The notes beneath the pieces are model-generated. The model was not told where the DNA came from, made no database searches, and saw only the letters and a program-made list of their open reading frames with translations. Source: Capsicum annuum (Eukaryota > Streptophyta > Magnoliopsida > Solanales > Solanaceae). From it: a stretch of DNA of 64,000 nt. Position numbers and translations under genes: made by a program. This document shows, one piece after another, positions 1 to 12,099 of this stretch; positions within the stretch are counted from its first letter, which is position 1, and every line of letters begins with the position of its first letter. The stretch is taken from positions 77,444,998 to 77,508,997 of the forward strand of contig NC_061122.1 of the NCBI RefSeq assembly GCF_002878395.1, in the 5' to 3' direction.

Positions 1-861
1 TTCAATTTATCAATTATTTAGTTATTCAAATTTACAAATTATTTCAGCACATGCTTTACCTGGTCTTGCATTTGTTTTACATGTTCATGCGTTCATGCTC
101 AGTATTCTTACATGATCCTCAGTACGGTTTTACATCCTATTCAACTTTAACTTGAGATTTACATATAGCATTTATGTTTCTTGCACTTTCCAGCTTACAA
201 AAATATTTTCAGCTCATGATATAGAAATTTTAATAAGTCTTATAGCTTTTACATACAACCATGATTTAAATGTATATTTTAGCAAATAACTTATGTCCTC
301 AATTTTAAAGCATATATTAAGTATTTCCATTATTTATAGCATGTCTCACATACTCAGTAATTCCAAAGTACAGACCACATATATGCATTTTTGGCTACAT
401 TCTTTCATGATGTGGGTACTAGATGTAGCCCACACATTAGGGTCAGACAGTTTGTAGCATTCATCCAGCAGGTATTGAGTTCTCTTATTTCAAGGACTCA
501 AGTTAGTTACAGTTCTTATATTTTATTTTTCCTTATTCATATGTATTGATTTGGGAGAGTTTGAGGTATGTCCCAGATACCGATAGTCAATATTAATAGA
601 GGCTTCATAGATGGTCAGTCAGAGTCAGTATTTTTAATTTAAGTTCCTCTCTCTCTCAAATTTTAGTATTGTAACTCTAATCAATTATGTATTTAAATAG
701 CTTATCTCATGATGATTATGTTTGTGATCAATTATTTTGCATTTATATTTATCTATATTAAATTAGTTGCTCAAGTATCATGCCAGTACATTGGTTGGAT
801 TGGGATCACTTGTGGTTCTAAGTACCACGTTACAACTAGAGGGTAGTCTCGAGTCATGACA
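1..861 (+). repeat. 3' part of a gypsy LTR (plus strand), 5' part outside the window
   Basis: The segment ends with an LTR 3' terminus: a 'taccacgttacaactagag' stretch followed by a tail in TCATGACA at 861. The corresponding ends of the other gypsy LTRs here (around 10014, 17919 and, inverted, 38500) read very similarly. It also has the 'tactcagta ... acattctttcatgatgtgg' block seen near 9510-9580 and 17455-17520. No tRNA-Met primer site follows position 861, so it is a 3' LTR or a solo LTR rather than a 5' LTR. No coding sequence is seen in it. Confidence 0.6.
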
Positions 862-2170
862 ACGGTTGTTATTGTAACCATCCTTCTATCTCCAATTTTC
901 TTTATCTCTACCAAGACTTATATCTTGATACCCAAATCAATCATACTTATCATTCTTGTAGTAATTCCAATCTTGATTTCCTTGAACTTAAAACTATGAG
1001 TCTTGGTTATACCATCGGATGTTGGCCTAAAACCTCCTCGTCTAGTTATTCATAATTTGATTACTCTTCAAAATTAGAGTCATTGTCATCATGCCTTGGA
1101 GTATTACCTTAGGACCCTACCGCATGCACTTTCTCAAAGCTATCCCCCCAAGAAGCGCTTTAAAAGTAAATCAATCTGAGTCCCCATGCTAGCCATATTT
1201 TGATTTTGTTCCTATTCTTTTAAGAATTTCTTTATGGATATGCTTATAGAGTAAGAACCTGTAGAGACCTCAAACTCTCTATTATGCCATGATTTGTTCA
1301 TCATAGTCACCCAAGAAAGCATCATAACTACCTTAGCATAAGTGTGTGACATCAACAACCCTCCAGCAATAATGTCAGTAATTAGCTTTGTTGTAGAATT
1401 CAGTGACCTATAAAATATATCTCCAAAAGATAGTCATAAAAAAATTATGGTTAGGGCATTGTTCCACTTTCTTGTTGAACCTCAAGTACGCATTATGCAA
1501 AGCTTCTCTAGGAAGTTGCCCGAAATTATTAATCTCATCCTTAAGTTAAAGCATTCTAGAGAGCAGGAAAATTCTCTCAAGAAAAGTAGCCTTTGATTCC
1601 CTCCAGTTAATAAAAAAGTTGTCAAGAAGCTTATCCAACCATAGTGTTGTTTCCCCATACAGTGAAAAGGAAAACAACATCAACCTGATAATATTTTGAC
1701 TTTTACCCGGCAACTTCTACGCCTTACAAATTTCACAAAATTGATCAAGCAAAAATTTGTATCATATTCTGGAAAATCTCTAAACGGACCCTTCAAATTC
1801 AACAGCCGAATCATGGTACTTGCGATGTCAAACTTGATGTAGGAGGAATAACGGCACCAGTCATGCCAACTCCATCCAAGTCGACCTTGTCCTCATCATA
1901 CTAAATAAGTTGTCTATTATGCCAGGCCCTAGGCCTATTGTTGTATTGAGAATTACCAACATCATTAGCATTTGCTACATTTTCTTTATTCAAATTGTCT
2001 ACATTTAGTGAAACCTGTCATTCTATTGTAGCTTGACAACCTGCCTCTAGCTTGGTAAGGTGCTTCTTGCTTTGAGTTCATTCAAGTGCGTTATTTATGG
2101 GAAGAAAGGGTTAGCCATGAATCAGATATTTGACATCAACTACATCTACACCAACAAGAGGGATAGTAGT
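862..2170 (-). pseudogene. Degenerate retrotransposon gag (Tat/Athila-like), minus strand
   Basis: Read on the minus strand, about 1960 down to 1300, the sequence matches the remembered gag layout of Tat/Athila-type gypsy elements. An acidic DEDKVDLDGVGMTGAVIPP-like stretch is followed by the hallmark FSLYGETTLWLDK (around 1640-1690), then FLERF-like and NNFGQLPREALHNAY-like blocks (around 1500-1560). Several stops and frame changes make it non-functional. It matches none of the gypsy elements that dominate the rest of the window. The boundaries are soft: the left one is set by the LTR end at 861, the right one by where LTR-like sequence begins. No pol domains were seen with it. Confidence 0.55.
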
Positions 2171-2589
2171 ACTACTCTAAACACCAGAAGCTCACCCCAA
2201 ATCTCTGATCCATAGCTGCTCCACACGATGCACACAACAATGGCAAGAACTCGTACGATGATCTACAGGCTGCAGAAGTGTGATATGAGTACCAAACACA
2301 TGGTACTTAGTAGGCATCGACTGACTGAGCTTCAAAGATAGTACAAGAATATATAACATGTAAAGTAGGAATATAATCTCTAGGAAATTATCCAAGATAC
2401 GAAACGTGATAATGCTAGATGAGTAATAGGGATAAACTTCTCCTATCCTAGTAGAAATTAGGGTCTAAAGTGCAATATCATATATCACTAATTAGTACTC
2501 AAGAAAGGGTAAAAGAAAGATATATAATAGTATATGATTCCAAAAATATATATAGGACATGAATAGGCAAGAAAGAGATGGATATATGG

Positions 2590-2635
2590 TGATACCATAC
2601 ATATATATACATATACACATGTATGTATATATATG

Positions 2636-2670
<35 letters not shown>

Positions 2671-2775
2671 GTATATGTATATGTATATGTGTATGTATAT
2701 GTATATGTATCTATCTATATGTATGTATATATATCTATATATCTATATATATATGTGTATATATGTATATATATA
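2590..2775. repeat. Compound TATG/TA microsatellite
   Basis: About 185 bp of interrupted TATATG/TATG/TA repeats inside the LTR of element B. The short open frames running through it (Tyr/Ile/Cys/Val only) are repeat artefacts. Confidence 0.9.
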
Positions 2776-4689
2776 GGACAACACAAGGTAATAACCTAAG
2801 GTAACCAATCTAAAGACATACTAACAAAGTAGAAAAGAAAGTTTTGGCATAATCAGGGTTCCAATCATAATTTTTAACCATAAGATAACTATTAATAACA
2901 TAATTCACCAGAAAAATAAAAGGATCGAAATCATACGGATAACCTCTGGTACTAGTACATAATCAACTTTCCACAAATAGAACACAATAACAACAATAAA
3001 GTAACAGAACAGTCCTGGAAAATAATACCCAATTAGGCCCCCCTAAGCCCGAAAGGTCCAATAAACACTCAACAAATAGAAAACATAACTTATACCTATA
3101 AAAACCCCAGAAGGCCAGTAGATATAAGCACAAAACAACTATACTAGTGATAGGCAATATATATAAATGAATTAATGCAAAGTAAATCAATAGTACTAGG
3201 TATGATCTGAGTTTCATAATGTAACAAGTATATACACCTCCTCTAGCTCAACAGCTCGCAAAGAGTAGGACTTATGGTGTTCTTTCTTCTTTGCACTATG
3301 GCTCATAGATGAAGGGGCCCGTAGGGGATTCGAGAATATTCGTATAAACTACCTGGTCCTGAACTAGGACTTTTAATAATTTTCATGATCAATTTACTCC
3401 ATTTAGTACTAAAGAGATTTTTATATAATAAGTGCATGGACTCGAACCGTGACTAAAACAATGTAAGTTTGTAAATCCATTGCCTGAGATCAACATCGAG
3501 ACTAAATCAGTAAACTAGAGTAAAAGGGCCATATCTCTCTCGACTGGAGTAAATAGTAGAGGTAAATGAGTTCATAAACCATGAACCGAAATCAATCACA
3601 GTGCAGTACGCAAAATATCATATTTGGTTTCATTAGTTCATAAATCATTAAATAAGATGGTATGATTCCCATTATAAAAGAACCCATTTTAAAACTAAAA
3701 GTGAGAATAAATCCCTTTTTGAAAATAGTTGTAAGATCATGATTTTGGTTGGAATTGTACTACTAAGTGATCATGAATGCACCTAAAAGTATGCATGTCA
3801 TCATCAATATCCAAACTATACAACAATAAGTGCCTAAGTTCCCATAAATTGGAATAACACCCTTTCTAAGGATAGAATGCTCATCTGGAGTCCAACTGGT
3901 ATCATAATAATAGCCTCAAGCCCAGCAGTATATTACTAGCATAGTAGTAGTACTATAATCTGAGAAACTATAATCCGATTCACTAAGTCAAATAGTAAAC
4001 CTTATATTATAGGATAGTAGCATCAAACTATGGTCAACATGCTTATAATCTAGGGTGATAGGATTCTCTTTCTATAAAAAGTATAAAATACTAAGGTTCG
4101 GGTCACATTTCTATCCCCAAACTCCTTAGTTAAGCTAATTCATGACACACTAGTCACAAACATGTTCTGTCATCCATATCTAGCATATAATCTGTACTAT
4201 ACACCATCTCATGAAGTAAAGTAGACCAAAGTCTACCTCAATATCGCAACCCCAAGTCTTAAATCGTCGCAATCTCGAAACACCACCACTCTATCAAAAT
4301 AATAATTTACACATCAATAGGAGTAAAATGAAATGCATATTACTATAAAAAAATTCGAATTAAATTTGGGTGAAGAACGGTCTCGTAAGGTCTACAAAAA
4401 AGAATCCAAAATTGAATCTATCACGAGGTCCACAAAGAATGTGTTCTCAAAAGTTGAGCACAAATCGAGGTCTGATACATGCCCAAAGTGAAGGAGTTTA
4501 AAGACCTAAATTTTAATAATTTACAATGAAAAGGGATGGAATTTGATAGGGAAAATAAAGGGAAATGACCAAAGAGAGTATAAATAACTAACCTTAGCTT
4601 TATTGGTGATTTCCCAAACCTTCCTCTCTTCAAGCTCTCAAAAATAAGGGTAAATAAATGAGAGATAAATGGAAAATTAGAGTGACAAG

Positions 4690-4980
4690 GGGGATTTAAC
4701 ACCCCAGGTGCCACTAAAGTGGTCATTTGGTTGATTAAGCAACTACAGCTTAAGAGGCACAAGTCTACTAAAGCAGACAGGCAAGGAAAGGTGGGAATCT
4801 CTAAAACAGCATCCTGTCCACAAAATCGACGTCCACTAAGGCGGATAAGGAGCACTTAAGTGTCCCTCGGCCAAATAGCCTAAGTCGCTAAAGTAGCTCA
4901 ATGTCACTTATGCAACTACATCTTAAGTGGTCATTTTGCCGCTTAAGCAGCTGCACCAGCAACTTGAGTCATCAGATCTC
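4690..4980 (-). repeat. Dyad-rich cassette in LTR B
   Basis: The segment repeats motifs of the type 'taagtggtcat', 'cttaagcagct' and 'ctaaagtagct', so that cores such as CTTAAG and CACTTAAGTG recur. It sits just upstream, in minus orientation, of a TATA-like run at 4573-4590. Cassettes with different sequence occupy the same place in the other LTRs of the window. Confidence 0.45.
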
Positions 4981-5475
4981 TCTAAGTCTAAATGGACTCT
5001 GATTAGGTGCTCGAGGTTCATCTAAAACCCATACCAGCAATCAAACTATGCTACCATACTAAATTTGACATTCTAGACTCAATGGAACCATAAAATCTTT
5101 CATTCGAGATTGTTTTAACTAAATATGGGGCCCACACCTATAGTTTCCTTTTTCATAGAATCCACCTAATATCCTAAAATAAGTCCAAACATCTTGGGAC
5201 CTGAACCAAGGGTCCCCCTAGTCTAAAATCAACTTTTTAAAGTTAATAACACTGTTGGCTTTCTCATCCGAGGCCATTTACTAGGAGATTTGTTCTAACA
5301 CTCATTCCTTAATAGTGATAGCTCTAAAATAGAGAAATAAGCCTAAAACCCAAATGAACTGTCCATTAACCAAACCGACAATTTCAGCAAGTCATAAATG
5401 ATCTTCAGTCACTTTGGGAAGGCTTAAAACACCATAATACACAAAGATTGAGGAATGGTCTTGAGGGTCATTACA

Positions 5476-6101
5476 ATAACCATTACTAAAAGGACTTTCA
5501 TCCGTAAGTCAATGGATAGAAAGAGCCTAAAAGCTTAAAAAAATAAGGTAATGGGCCCACATGCCCCTAACATGACTCTCTAGATAACCTCTTCGGAGAG
5601 ACAATGCTTCCAAAGAATTTTTATATAGATATACCTTTTTCAACCAACTTTCTTACTTCACTTTCCAAAAATCCAAATTCAACCTCAATAACTAATTGGC
5701 CTCTAACTGAATCGATAAAGGCTAATGAACGCAAATCCATAACATAATACACAGATATCACACTAATACAAGCACCACCCAGCAAAAACTTAACCAAGCT
5801 AAAGGCAATCCAAATCATGCGACCAACTCTAATATCCAAATTTAACCTTCCTTTTCCTTTCCAAACCTATCATCTACTATGTACCACATGAAATATCATT
5901 TGATTTCTATCTACCCAACCCCATTACTCTAACCTCGAAGAACTAAAGTTGATCCACCAAAAATCCATAATGGCAAGTATAAGTATAAGCCCATAAGGTG
6001 CTACTTGGACATATAAATGGTGATGACCAATCTCCGAAATCAATGCCAAAGCCGCTAACTGATCTGGATAACCCTCAAACCTAATAGTTAGGAGTCCAAA
6101 G
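5476..6101 (-). pseudogene. 3' pol remnant of gypsy element B, minus strand
   Basis: Next to the LTR start at 5475 the minus strand carries a polypurine/'ggatgaaagtcc' region (5480-5510). Beyond it is a chromodomain-end-like stretch at 5515-5600, parallel to the pol end of element E at 36220-36300. An open frame at 5621-5839 contains a DLRSLAFIDS-like block that resembles the RNase H-integrase linker of Tekay/Del elements. If so, most of the integrase is deleted. The segment is cut at 6101 by the LINE insertion; what should continue after 29110 is not recognisable. The domain call is tentative. Confidence 0.4.
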
Positions 6102-6111
6102 CATAAACACT
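6102..6111. repeat. LINE target-site duplication, left copy
   Basis: CATAAACACT at 6102-6111 is repeated exactly at 29100-29109, directly after the LINE poly(A) tail. This fixes the LINE ends at 6112 and 29099. Confidence 0.8.
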
Positions 6112-7321
6112 ATGAGTAAGTACAAATACTAAAAAAAATTCAATGGATAATTTTTCTCTCTCTAAAAATTCTCTTCCCTCTCTCTAGAATTTTTCGTTAC
6201 TATTTTTGTTGAAATGGCTTCACAGCTGCCGGTGGAAATTTTTTGACCTCTGGAATGATCAAATCAATGAGGTGCATCCATCACAAATAGGAGCTATCAA
6301 AAATTCATCCCACATCGATCAAAAATTAAATAAGTTTAAAGTGATATTTGGTTCCATTTCTGAAGAGTAGTGGGTTATGGTTCAAAACATGATTACCCAA
6401 GATGATTGTGGACTAGTGGATGAGAGTATAAGTCATTAAATTGATTCAATATCTCATATTCTACCAACTAATACAAAGATGAAGCATTCAAATGATCCAA
6501 TTGCAAAAATTATGAAAAATAGCACGAATAGTGGTTCATCCAAATTACTTGATATGAATCTTAAAAGTTGACCAATTTTCGTGCAAATTGGAGTCAATTT
6601 TAGTGAGGTAAAGGATAAAGGAGATCATTTCAAATATCTTACTCCAAGTTCTGTCAAAGAAGCTGTGAGTAGCACTGTCAAAAAAATGCAAAACTCCAGT
6701 GCTAATGAATTTTTTATTGAATCTAATCAAATGCAATGCCAATTGATTGTCGTGGAGGTAAGGAAGTATTATCATACAAAATCCCCAATTAGTTCAAATC
6801 ATAACAATTCCAATTATGAAATTAGGGTTTCTAGCCCTAATTTGCCAAAAATTAGGAAAAATGTTGAATTGGGTGATAATTTCCAAAATTCCTAACCTGG
6901 ATCTTCTTAATTAGGTATTGAGAGTATTGAAAAAACAAAATACCCTTCAAAAATCACTGATTCTTTGACAAATTTCAAATCTCAATCTGCTACACCAAAT
7001 ATTTTTACTGGAGTAGGTACTCTTGTTAAGTTGAATGGTGTTGAGCACTTGGGGTTGACTAAAGAGGTTATGGGAATGATGAATTCTGTAAAACCCTTTA
7101 AAATTATCCTAAACAAGTTCCTAATTCAAATGCTAAAGCTCCAGCTGATTGTGTTGATATTCAAAGCTCAGATGATAAAACAACTGAGCATACTAGTGTT
7201 GATACTGATGATTCCAACCAGCAAAGAGATGATAATATCAGAGGAACTAATGTTGATATATCTAATGATCAAATAGGTGATAAGGTAATGATTTCTAAGT
7301 CTTCAACTTTAGGTAAGGTTG
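6112..7321 (+). pseudogene. LINE 5' UTR and 5' half of ORF1
   Basis: A pyrimidine-rich CTCTCTC-type leader at 6155-6190 is followed by an ATG at 6214 that opens only briefly before a stop. Low-complexity, Ser/Asn/Lys-rich ORF1-like protein is read in broken frames at 6581-6895 and 6965-7276, without a recognisable domain. The reading is cut at 7321 by the gypsy insertion and continues at 17925 ('tctctacagagattgtg'). Assignment to ORF1 rests on position (upstream of the DUF4283 block) and on the exact insertion junction, not on domain homology. Confidence 0.55.
7317..7321. repeat. TSD of gypsy element F, left copy (GGTTG)
   Basis: GGTTG lies directly before the LTR start TGCAAGACCC at 7322. 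It recurs at 17920-17924 directly after the LTR end GTCGTTACA. Confidence 0.85.
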
Positions 7322-10014
7322 TGCAAGACCCCGCAAAGGTCCCTCATAGTTCGAGCCTTAGAGCGTATCAAGTAAAGTGTAATTTCGATCCTAAAAGATT
7401 AAAAAGAGACTTCCTAATGATTAGTTTTTAAACCATATAGAATTTCCTCAAATTTGACCTTTTTCCATTTAGATAATTGAATTATCTTTCCAACGATACC
7501 AATTTCATCCAAATCTGATATCGGGGTGAGAAGTTATGGCCTTTTTACCAAGAGTTGTCAAAACTACCCAGGTGCGACGGACGATCCAATGGACCGTCGA
7601 GTCTGTGATGGACCATCGCTCAGCCCATCACAACCAAGGAAGTAGCTCCCTTTTTTGTCCCAAGTGTGACGGCCAAGATGATAGACCATCAAGGATGCGA
7701 CGGACCATCATTGGGATCGTCGCGTTAAGGCAGTGTGGCCTTACCCTGGCCATCGTGCGACAGACAATCCAACGGACCATCAAACTTGCGACAGACCATC
7801 GCTCCGACCATCGCATCAAGGCAATGTGTCCCATTCCTGGCCAATATGCGATAGACGATTCGACGGACCGTCGGACTTAGGATGGGCCATCGCTTTGACC
7901 ATCACAGCCCCCGTTCAGTGGTTTAACTCATTTTAACAAGGGACTATTAAGTATTTTCCTTTTTAACCCTCATATATATTCCAAATGAACTTGATAGCCT
8001 CATTATCTCACAAAACATCCAAAGGATAGGGTTTCTCCCTCAAGAGTAAATCTAAAACCCTTCTCCAAGAAATCCAAGAACTCACCATAGATTCTACAAA
8101 TTGAGTTAAGATTTGAGTTTCCCAAGTTCAAGGGTTGCAAGAAACCTCTCTCAAGAGTAAGAATAAGAGTTTAGAGAAAGCTTGTTCATCTAATTTCATA
8201 ATCTAAGGTATGTGGGGTTTTAAACATGGGTAATCCTTTCACCCTTGTTCCCAAAGGCTTATTTAAACTATAATTTTCTGCAACTTATGAGATTTTACAT
8301 GAAATTAAATTAGGGTTTTTCACCCATTGTTATTGGTTGCAAGCTTTTGATGTTTCCCATGAATTGAGAGTCTAATGGCATGATTTTTACATATTTTCTT
8401 GAGAAATTGCAGCTGGGTCTATACCCCATGATTTTAATCCTTGAGAAGTTAATAGTTGAAATTTTTTAGATATTAAGTATATGAGTATATTAAGATTATG
8501 ATAAATTTCTATAAATTCTAGATTTCTATATGATTTACGAATTTATATGTTATCTAATATGCATTTTGATGAGTTTTAACTTGAGATTGAATTATTGGTC
8601 ACTTAGCACTACTTGAGACTTGTAATTTTATGAACTATTGTGCTATAAGCACCCATGATTTGAGTATTTTAAGATTATTGAGAAATATTTTGACCTAATG
8701 GTCATAGAGTTTTAAATTCCACTCTATGAACCATGAGATTATTTTAAAAGTGGACTTCCATGAGATGAGTGAGATAAACTAAAGGGAGTAGTATTTAGCA
8801 CCAAGTTGGGTAAGTTAGCATGGTTTCTTACCCCAGAACTACGTGCCACTATAGGTTTAAGATTTTGGTCCTGAGGCAGAGATGATTGGGCTCGAGGCCA
8901 AGATAAGTGATCACTGAGTTGAGGTTATACTCCTTGGAAAGAGTAAGACGCCTCTCCCCAACGTGAGGTTTCTTCCTTAGGAGGACAAGATGTTGGACTC
9001 CATGTAGCTCGCATGGTTCATGTCGGTTAAGAGAACATCCCTAAACTAAAGTATTTTTCCATTGAGATAAGATATTTTCCTTTAAAACTAAAATACTTTC
9101 CCTTGATATGAGTATTTTTCCCTAAAGCTTGAAATGAGATATTTTCCTAACATAAATGAAATGCCTTCAAGTATGTTCCAAAGTTATATGATTTCAAATT
9201 CCAAGTATTTGAGTTCAAAAGAGTTACGAGTTCTTTAGCATTAGAGAAGTTTTACTGTCCATGAGACATATGAACGTGTTGAAAGTATTGTTTAAAGTTT
9301 CCTTTAGTCTATGGGCAATGAGAATAAGAGAAGATTACTAATTTCAAAGTTAAACTATGATGACTCACGAGATTGTGTTATATGTTCCATTTTACATGAT
9401 TCATGAGCTTTACATTTTATACTTATTCAAGCCATGTGAGTTATTACTTATTGCATGCATGATTTGATTAAAGAGTATTGATGTTATTTTATATAAATGC
9501 ATGCACCCCTACATACTCAGTACATTCCCAGGTATTGATCTACATATACGTCTATGTGCTACATTATCTTATAATGTAGGTTCAGGTGCTCAGTCCCAGC
9601 CTCGTCGGTGGCTTTCAAGTACCTCTATCTATATCTCTACAGTGGTGAGTCCTCATGGTTCGAGGACTTTTCGTCAGACATTTCAGTATTTGAGAGACTA
9701 AGTTATTACTTTCAGTTTATTTCGAGTCAGTTGGGGACCTGTCCCAATAGCTCTCTAGTTCATGCATTAGTAGAGGCTTTGTCAGACTATTTATTATATT
9801 ATGGTTGTGGCGACGTTTTTTTGGTATTTCTTGGTCATTTGGACCGAGCATTTTCTCCGTATTTTCTTTCATATGATATGAGTATGCTAGTGTTTGAATT
9901 ATTTTATATTGAACTGAGTGTTATTAATAGAAATAGGCTCAAAGGGTTAGCTTGGGGCTACTTGTATCATTAAGCACCGTGTTACGTCCAGGGAGGCAAT
10001 TTTGGGTCATTACG
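7322..10014 (+). repeat. 5' LTR of element F
   Basis: It begins TGCAAGACCCC and ends at 10014 in TTACG, where the 3' LTR ends TTACA, so the terminal A is mutated. A TATA-like 'catatatatt' lies at 7971-7980, downstream of a dyad cassette (7556-7912). Conserved LTR blocks follow: 'taggaggacaagatgttgga' near 8975, a CTCAGTACATTCC block near 9517, and a 3' block ending 'taagcaccgtgttacgtcc'. Short open frames here (for example 9501-9973) are not genes. Confidence 0.9.
7556..7912. repeat. Dyad cassette of GACGGACCGTC-type repeats in the 5' LTR of F
   Basis: A GC-richer island in AT-rich DNA. It is made of about four degenerate units with palindromic cores GACGGACCGTC or GATGGACCATC, each followed by CATCGC or GTCGCG, at about 7567-7625, 7665-7730, 7755-7810 and 7845-7900. 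The island ends about 60 bp upstream of a TATA-like box. The open frames reported here come from the repeat itself. Confidence 0.8.
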
Positions 10015-10018
10015 AACT

Positions 10019-10030
10019 TGGTATCAGAGC
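10019..10030 (+). other. Primer binding site of element F (tRNA-Met type)
   Basis: TGGTATCAGAGC, the standard complement to the 3' end of plant initiator tRNA-Met, lies four bases after the 5' LTR. Confidence 0.9.
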
Positions 10031-10146
10031 CTAAGGTTTTAAGGATTCCTAGGGAGTCTGACAAGCCGTGTTGAGTAGAGTCTTGATCATCGGTGTGTAG
10101 TGCGTCACATCTGAGCAAGAGGCTATAAAATGTTTTAGGAAAAAGT

Positions 10147-10652
10147 TTTTTTTTCTTTCAGGTTCTATCGAGCCTACAGTTGTCCCTCTCATCTAATAAT
10201 TCATGCTCTTCTATTTTTAGAAAAGGCCTAATGGAAGAGTGAATGTCCGTGGAATCAATGATGAGCAACACACACCTGTTGACCCTTTGAATGAGATGGT
10301 GTCTCATGCTGAGTTTCAAGCGGCCTTTTAGGAGTTAGCCCAAGAATTCACCGTCAATGTTTGGGCCAATAACTAGGCCATAATTGGTAATCAACAGGGT
10401 TTTTTTTCTTTCAGGTTCTATCGAGCCTACAGTTGTCCCTCTCATCTAATAATTCATGCTCTTCTATTTTTAGAAAAGGCCTAATGGAAGAGTGAATGTC
10501 CGTGGAATCAATGATGAGCAACACACACCTGTTGACCCTTTGAATGAGATGGTGTCTCATGCTGAGTTTCAAGCGGCCTTTTAGGAGTTAGCCCAAGAAT
10601 TCACCGTCAATGTTTGGGCCAATAACTAGGCCATAATTGCTAATCAACAGGG
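10147..10652 (+). repeat. 253-bp tandem duplication in the leader and gag start of F
   Basis: Positions 10147-10399 and 10400-10652 are the same sequence, offset by exactly 253. Apart from one T in the T-run, I noticed a single substitution (G at 10387, C at 10640). The unit covers a T-rich leader and the first approximately 60 codons of gag, so the gag N-terminus is present twice. Both copies share the same in-frame TAG codons, so those stops predate the duplication. Confidence 0.9.
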
Positions 10653-11526
10653 TGGTGATGTAGTCGTGGGTAGAATTCGTGATTTCATATGGATGAATTC
10701 GCTAGATTTTTATAGGTCTAAGACAGATGAAGACCCACAGTTGTACCTTGAGGAGGTGAGAAATATCATACAGGTGATGTATATTTCTGAGGAAGAAAGT
10801 GTTGAGTTGGCGTCCTCAAGGCTGAAGGACATTGCTTATGACTGGGTTGTATCGTAGAGGAAGGGTAGAGGCAAGAATACCACTCCTATAACTTGGCAGG
10901 TGTTCTAAGATGCATTCTTGGACAAGTTCTTTTCTCTTGAGATAAGGGAGGCAAAGATTGAGCAATTTATAAAATTAAGGAAGAGCTCCATGACTGTTAA
11001 GGAGTACTGCTTGAAGTTCAATCAGTCGGCCAAGTATGGTCCTAATTTGATTTCTGACACTCGGGCTAGTATGAGCAAGTTCGTGATAGGTATTTTGGGT
11101 TTAGTATTGAAAGAGTGTAGGACTGTGATATAGCATAGGGATATGGATCTGGCTAGGTTGATAATTCATGCCCAACAGATAAAGGAGGATAAAATTAGGG
11201 AGAGAGATCTAGTGAAGAGTAACAAGCGGGCTAGATTTGAGTAGCATGAGTATTGCTAGCTTAGGTTCTATGGAGAGAACCGCCCTCAGTTTTTGAAACA
11301 TCCGTCTATACCAGCGCCTTCATCAGCTAGTGCTCTCGTGCCTAGAGACAGGCAGGAGAAAGGGGGCAGGTCTTTTATGTCTAGGTCACAGAACAGTATT
11401 GGTAATAGGCCCCACTATCCTCCTTGTGATAAATATGGTAGGGATCATGCCGGTGAGTGTTTCATAGATCTGAGGGGTTGTTTTGGTTATGGAAAGCAGG
11501 GACACGTACTTAGAGATTTTCCTTAA
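10472..11526 (+). pseudogene. gag of element F (capsid/nucleocapsid), broken
   Basis: Reading begins near 10472 with a basic start (RPNGRVNVRG); no ATG is retained there. The capsid domain follows: MNSLDFYRSKTDEDPQLYLE at about 10690-10750, a LKDIAYDWV block, and EYCLKFNQSAKYGPN at about 11000-11045. A degenerate zinc knuckle, GCFGYGKQGHVLRDFP, lies at about 11475-11523. Two of its four ligands are changed: the second Cys to Tyr and the last Cys to Phe. Stops interrupt the frame (for example at 10855 and 11131). Gag would form the virus-like particle and bind the RNA; this copy could not. Confidence 0.85.
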
Positions 11527-11689
11527 GCTAGACAGGGGAACAGAGATGCTCGACCTTAGGCACAGGCTACTAATGCACCAGCTCCTGTACCCCATCCCGC
11601 CCCTGCTCAGGGTGTTTCATCTAGCACTGCTGGCGGTCAGCGCCAGAATAGATTCTATGCCTTACCATCCCGTCAGGAGCAGAAGGCCT

Positions 11690-12093
11690 CTATCGATATT
11701 ATTACCGGTATGCTCTGTGTCTTTTATTTTGATGTCTATGTGTTGTTGGACCCTGGGTCAAGTCTTTCTTATGTGACCCCACTTATAGTTGTGAATTTCA
11801 AAATGAATCCCAAAAAGATTTCTGAGCCCTTTCTATTTTCTACACCAGTAAAGGAGTCAGTTGTTACTAAACAAGTGTATAGAGATTGTCATGTTACTGT
11901 TCTTCATAAAGTCATACTTGCTGATTTGATAGAGTTAGACAAGGTGGATTTTAACCTTATTCTGGGTATGGATTGGCTTCATTCCTGCTATGCGTCTATA
12001 GCCTATTGTATCTGTGTGGTCAAGTTTCAATTTCCTAATGAACCAGCTTTTGAGTGGTTCATTTTATCTCCTATCTCAAAGCCAAAAAGCTAA
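11690..12093 (+). pseudogene. Protease region of element F
   Basis: The reading LLDPGSSLSYVTP (about 11735-11775) is the aspartic protease active-site loop of this gypsy clade, which normally has DPG or DSG. Near 11965-11980 the flap-side block NLILGMDWLHSCYASI follows. The frame is open across this stretch (11710-12093), making it one of the better preserved parts. It overlaps the RT frame that starts near 12054, which reflects a frame change in the decayed polyprotein. Confidence 0.85.
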
Positions 12094-12099
12094 TATCCA

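Larger units (their letters stand above)
2171..5475 (-). repeat. LTR of gypsy element B, minus strand, truncated at its 3' end
   Basis: The right edge, GGTCATTACA ending at 5475, is the inverted start of an LTR (TGTAATGACC). It abuts the 3' end of a minus-strand pol region, as a 3' LTR should. Blocks around 2260-2340 and 3040-3120 parallel the LTR of element E at 33130-33230 and 33400-33440, so B and E are related. The approximately 400 bp expected at the 3' terminus (present at 32733-33130 in E) are not recognisable, so this LTR is cut at about 2171. A minus-strand TATA-like stretch lies at 4573-4590, with a dyad-rich cassette at 4690-4980 upstream of it. Confidence 0.6.

Noticed and set aside
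2488..2804. Open frames on both strands rich in Tyr, Ile and Cys
   Set aside because: They lie in the TATG/TA microsatellite and have no protein-like composition.
7536..7936. Three overlapping open frames on both strands in the F 5' LTR
   Set aside because: They follow the dyad repeats, overlap on both strands, and have no equivalent in the second LTR beyond the same repeat.
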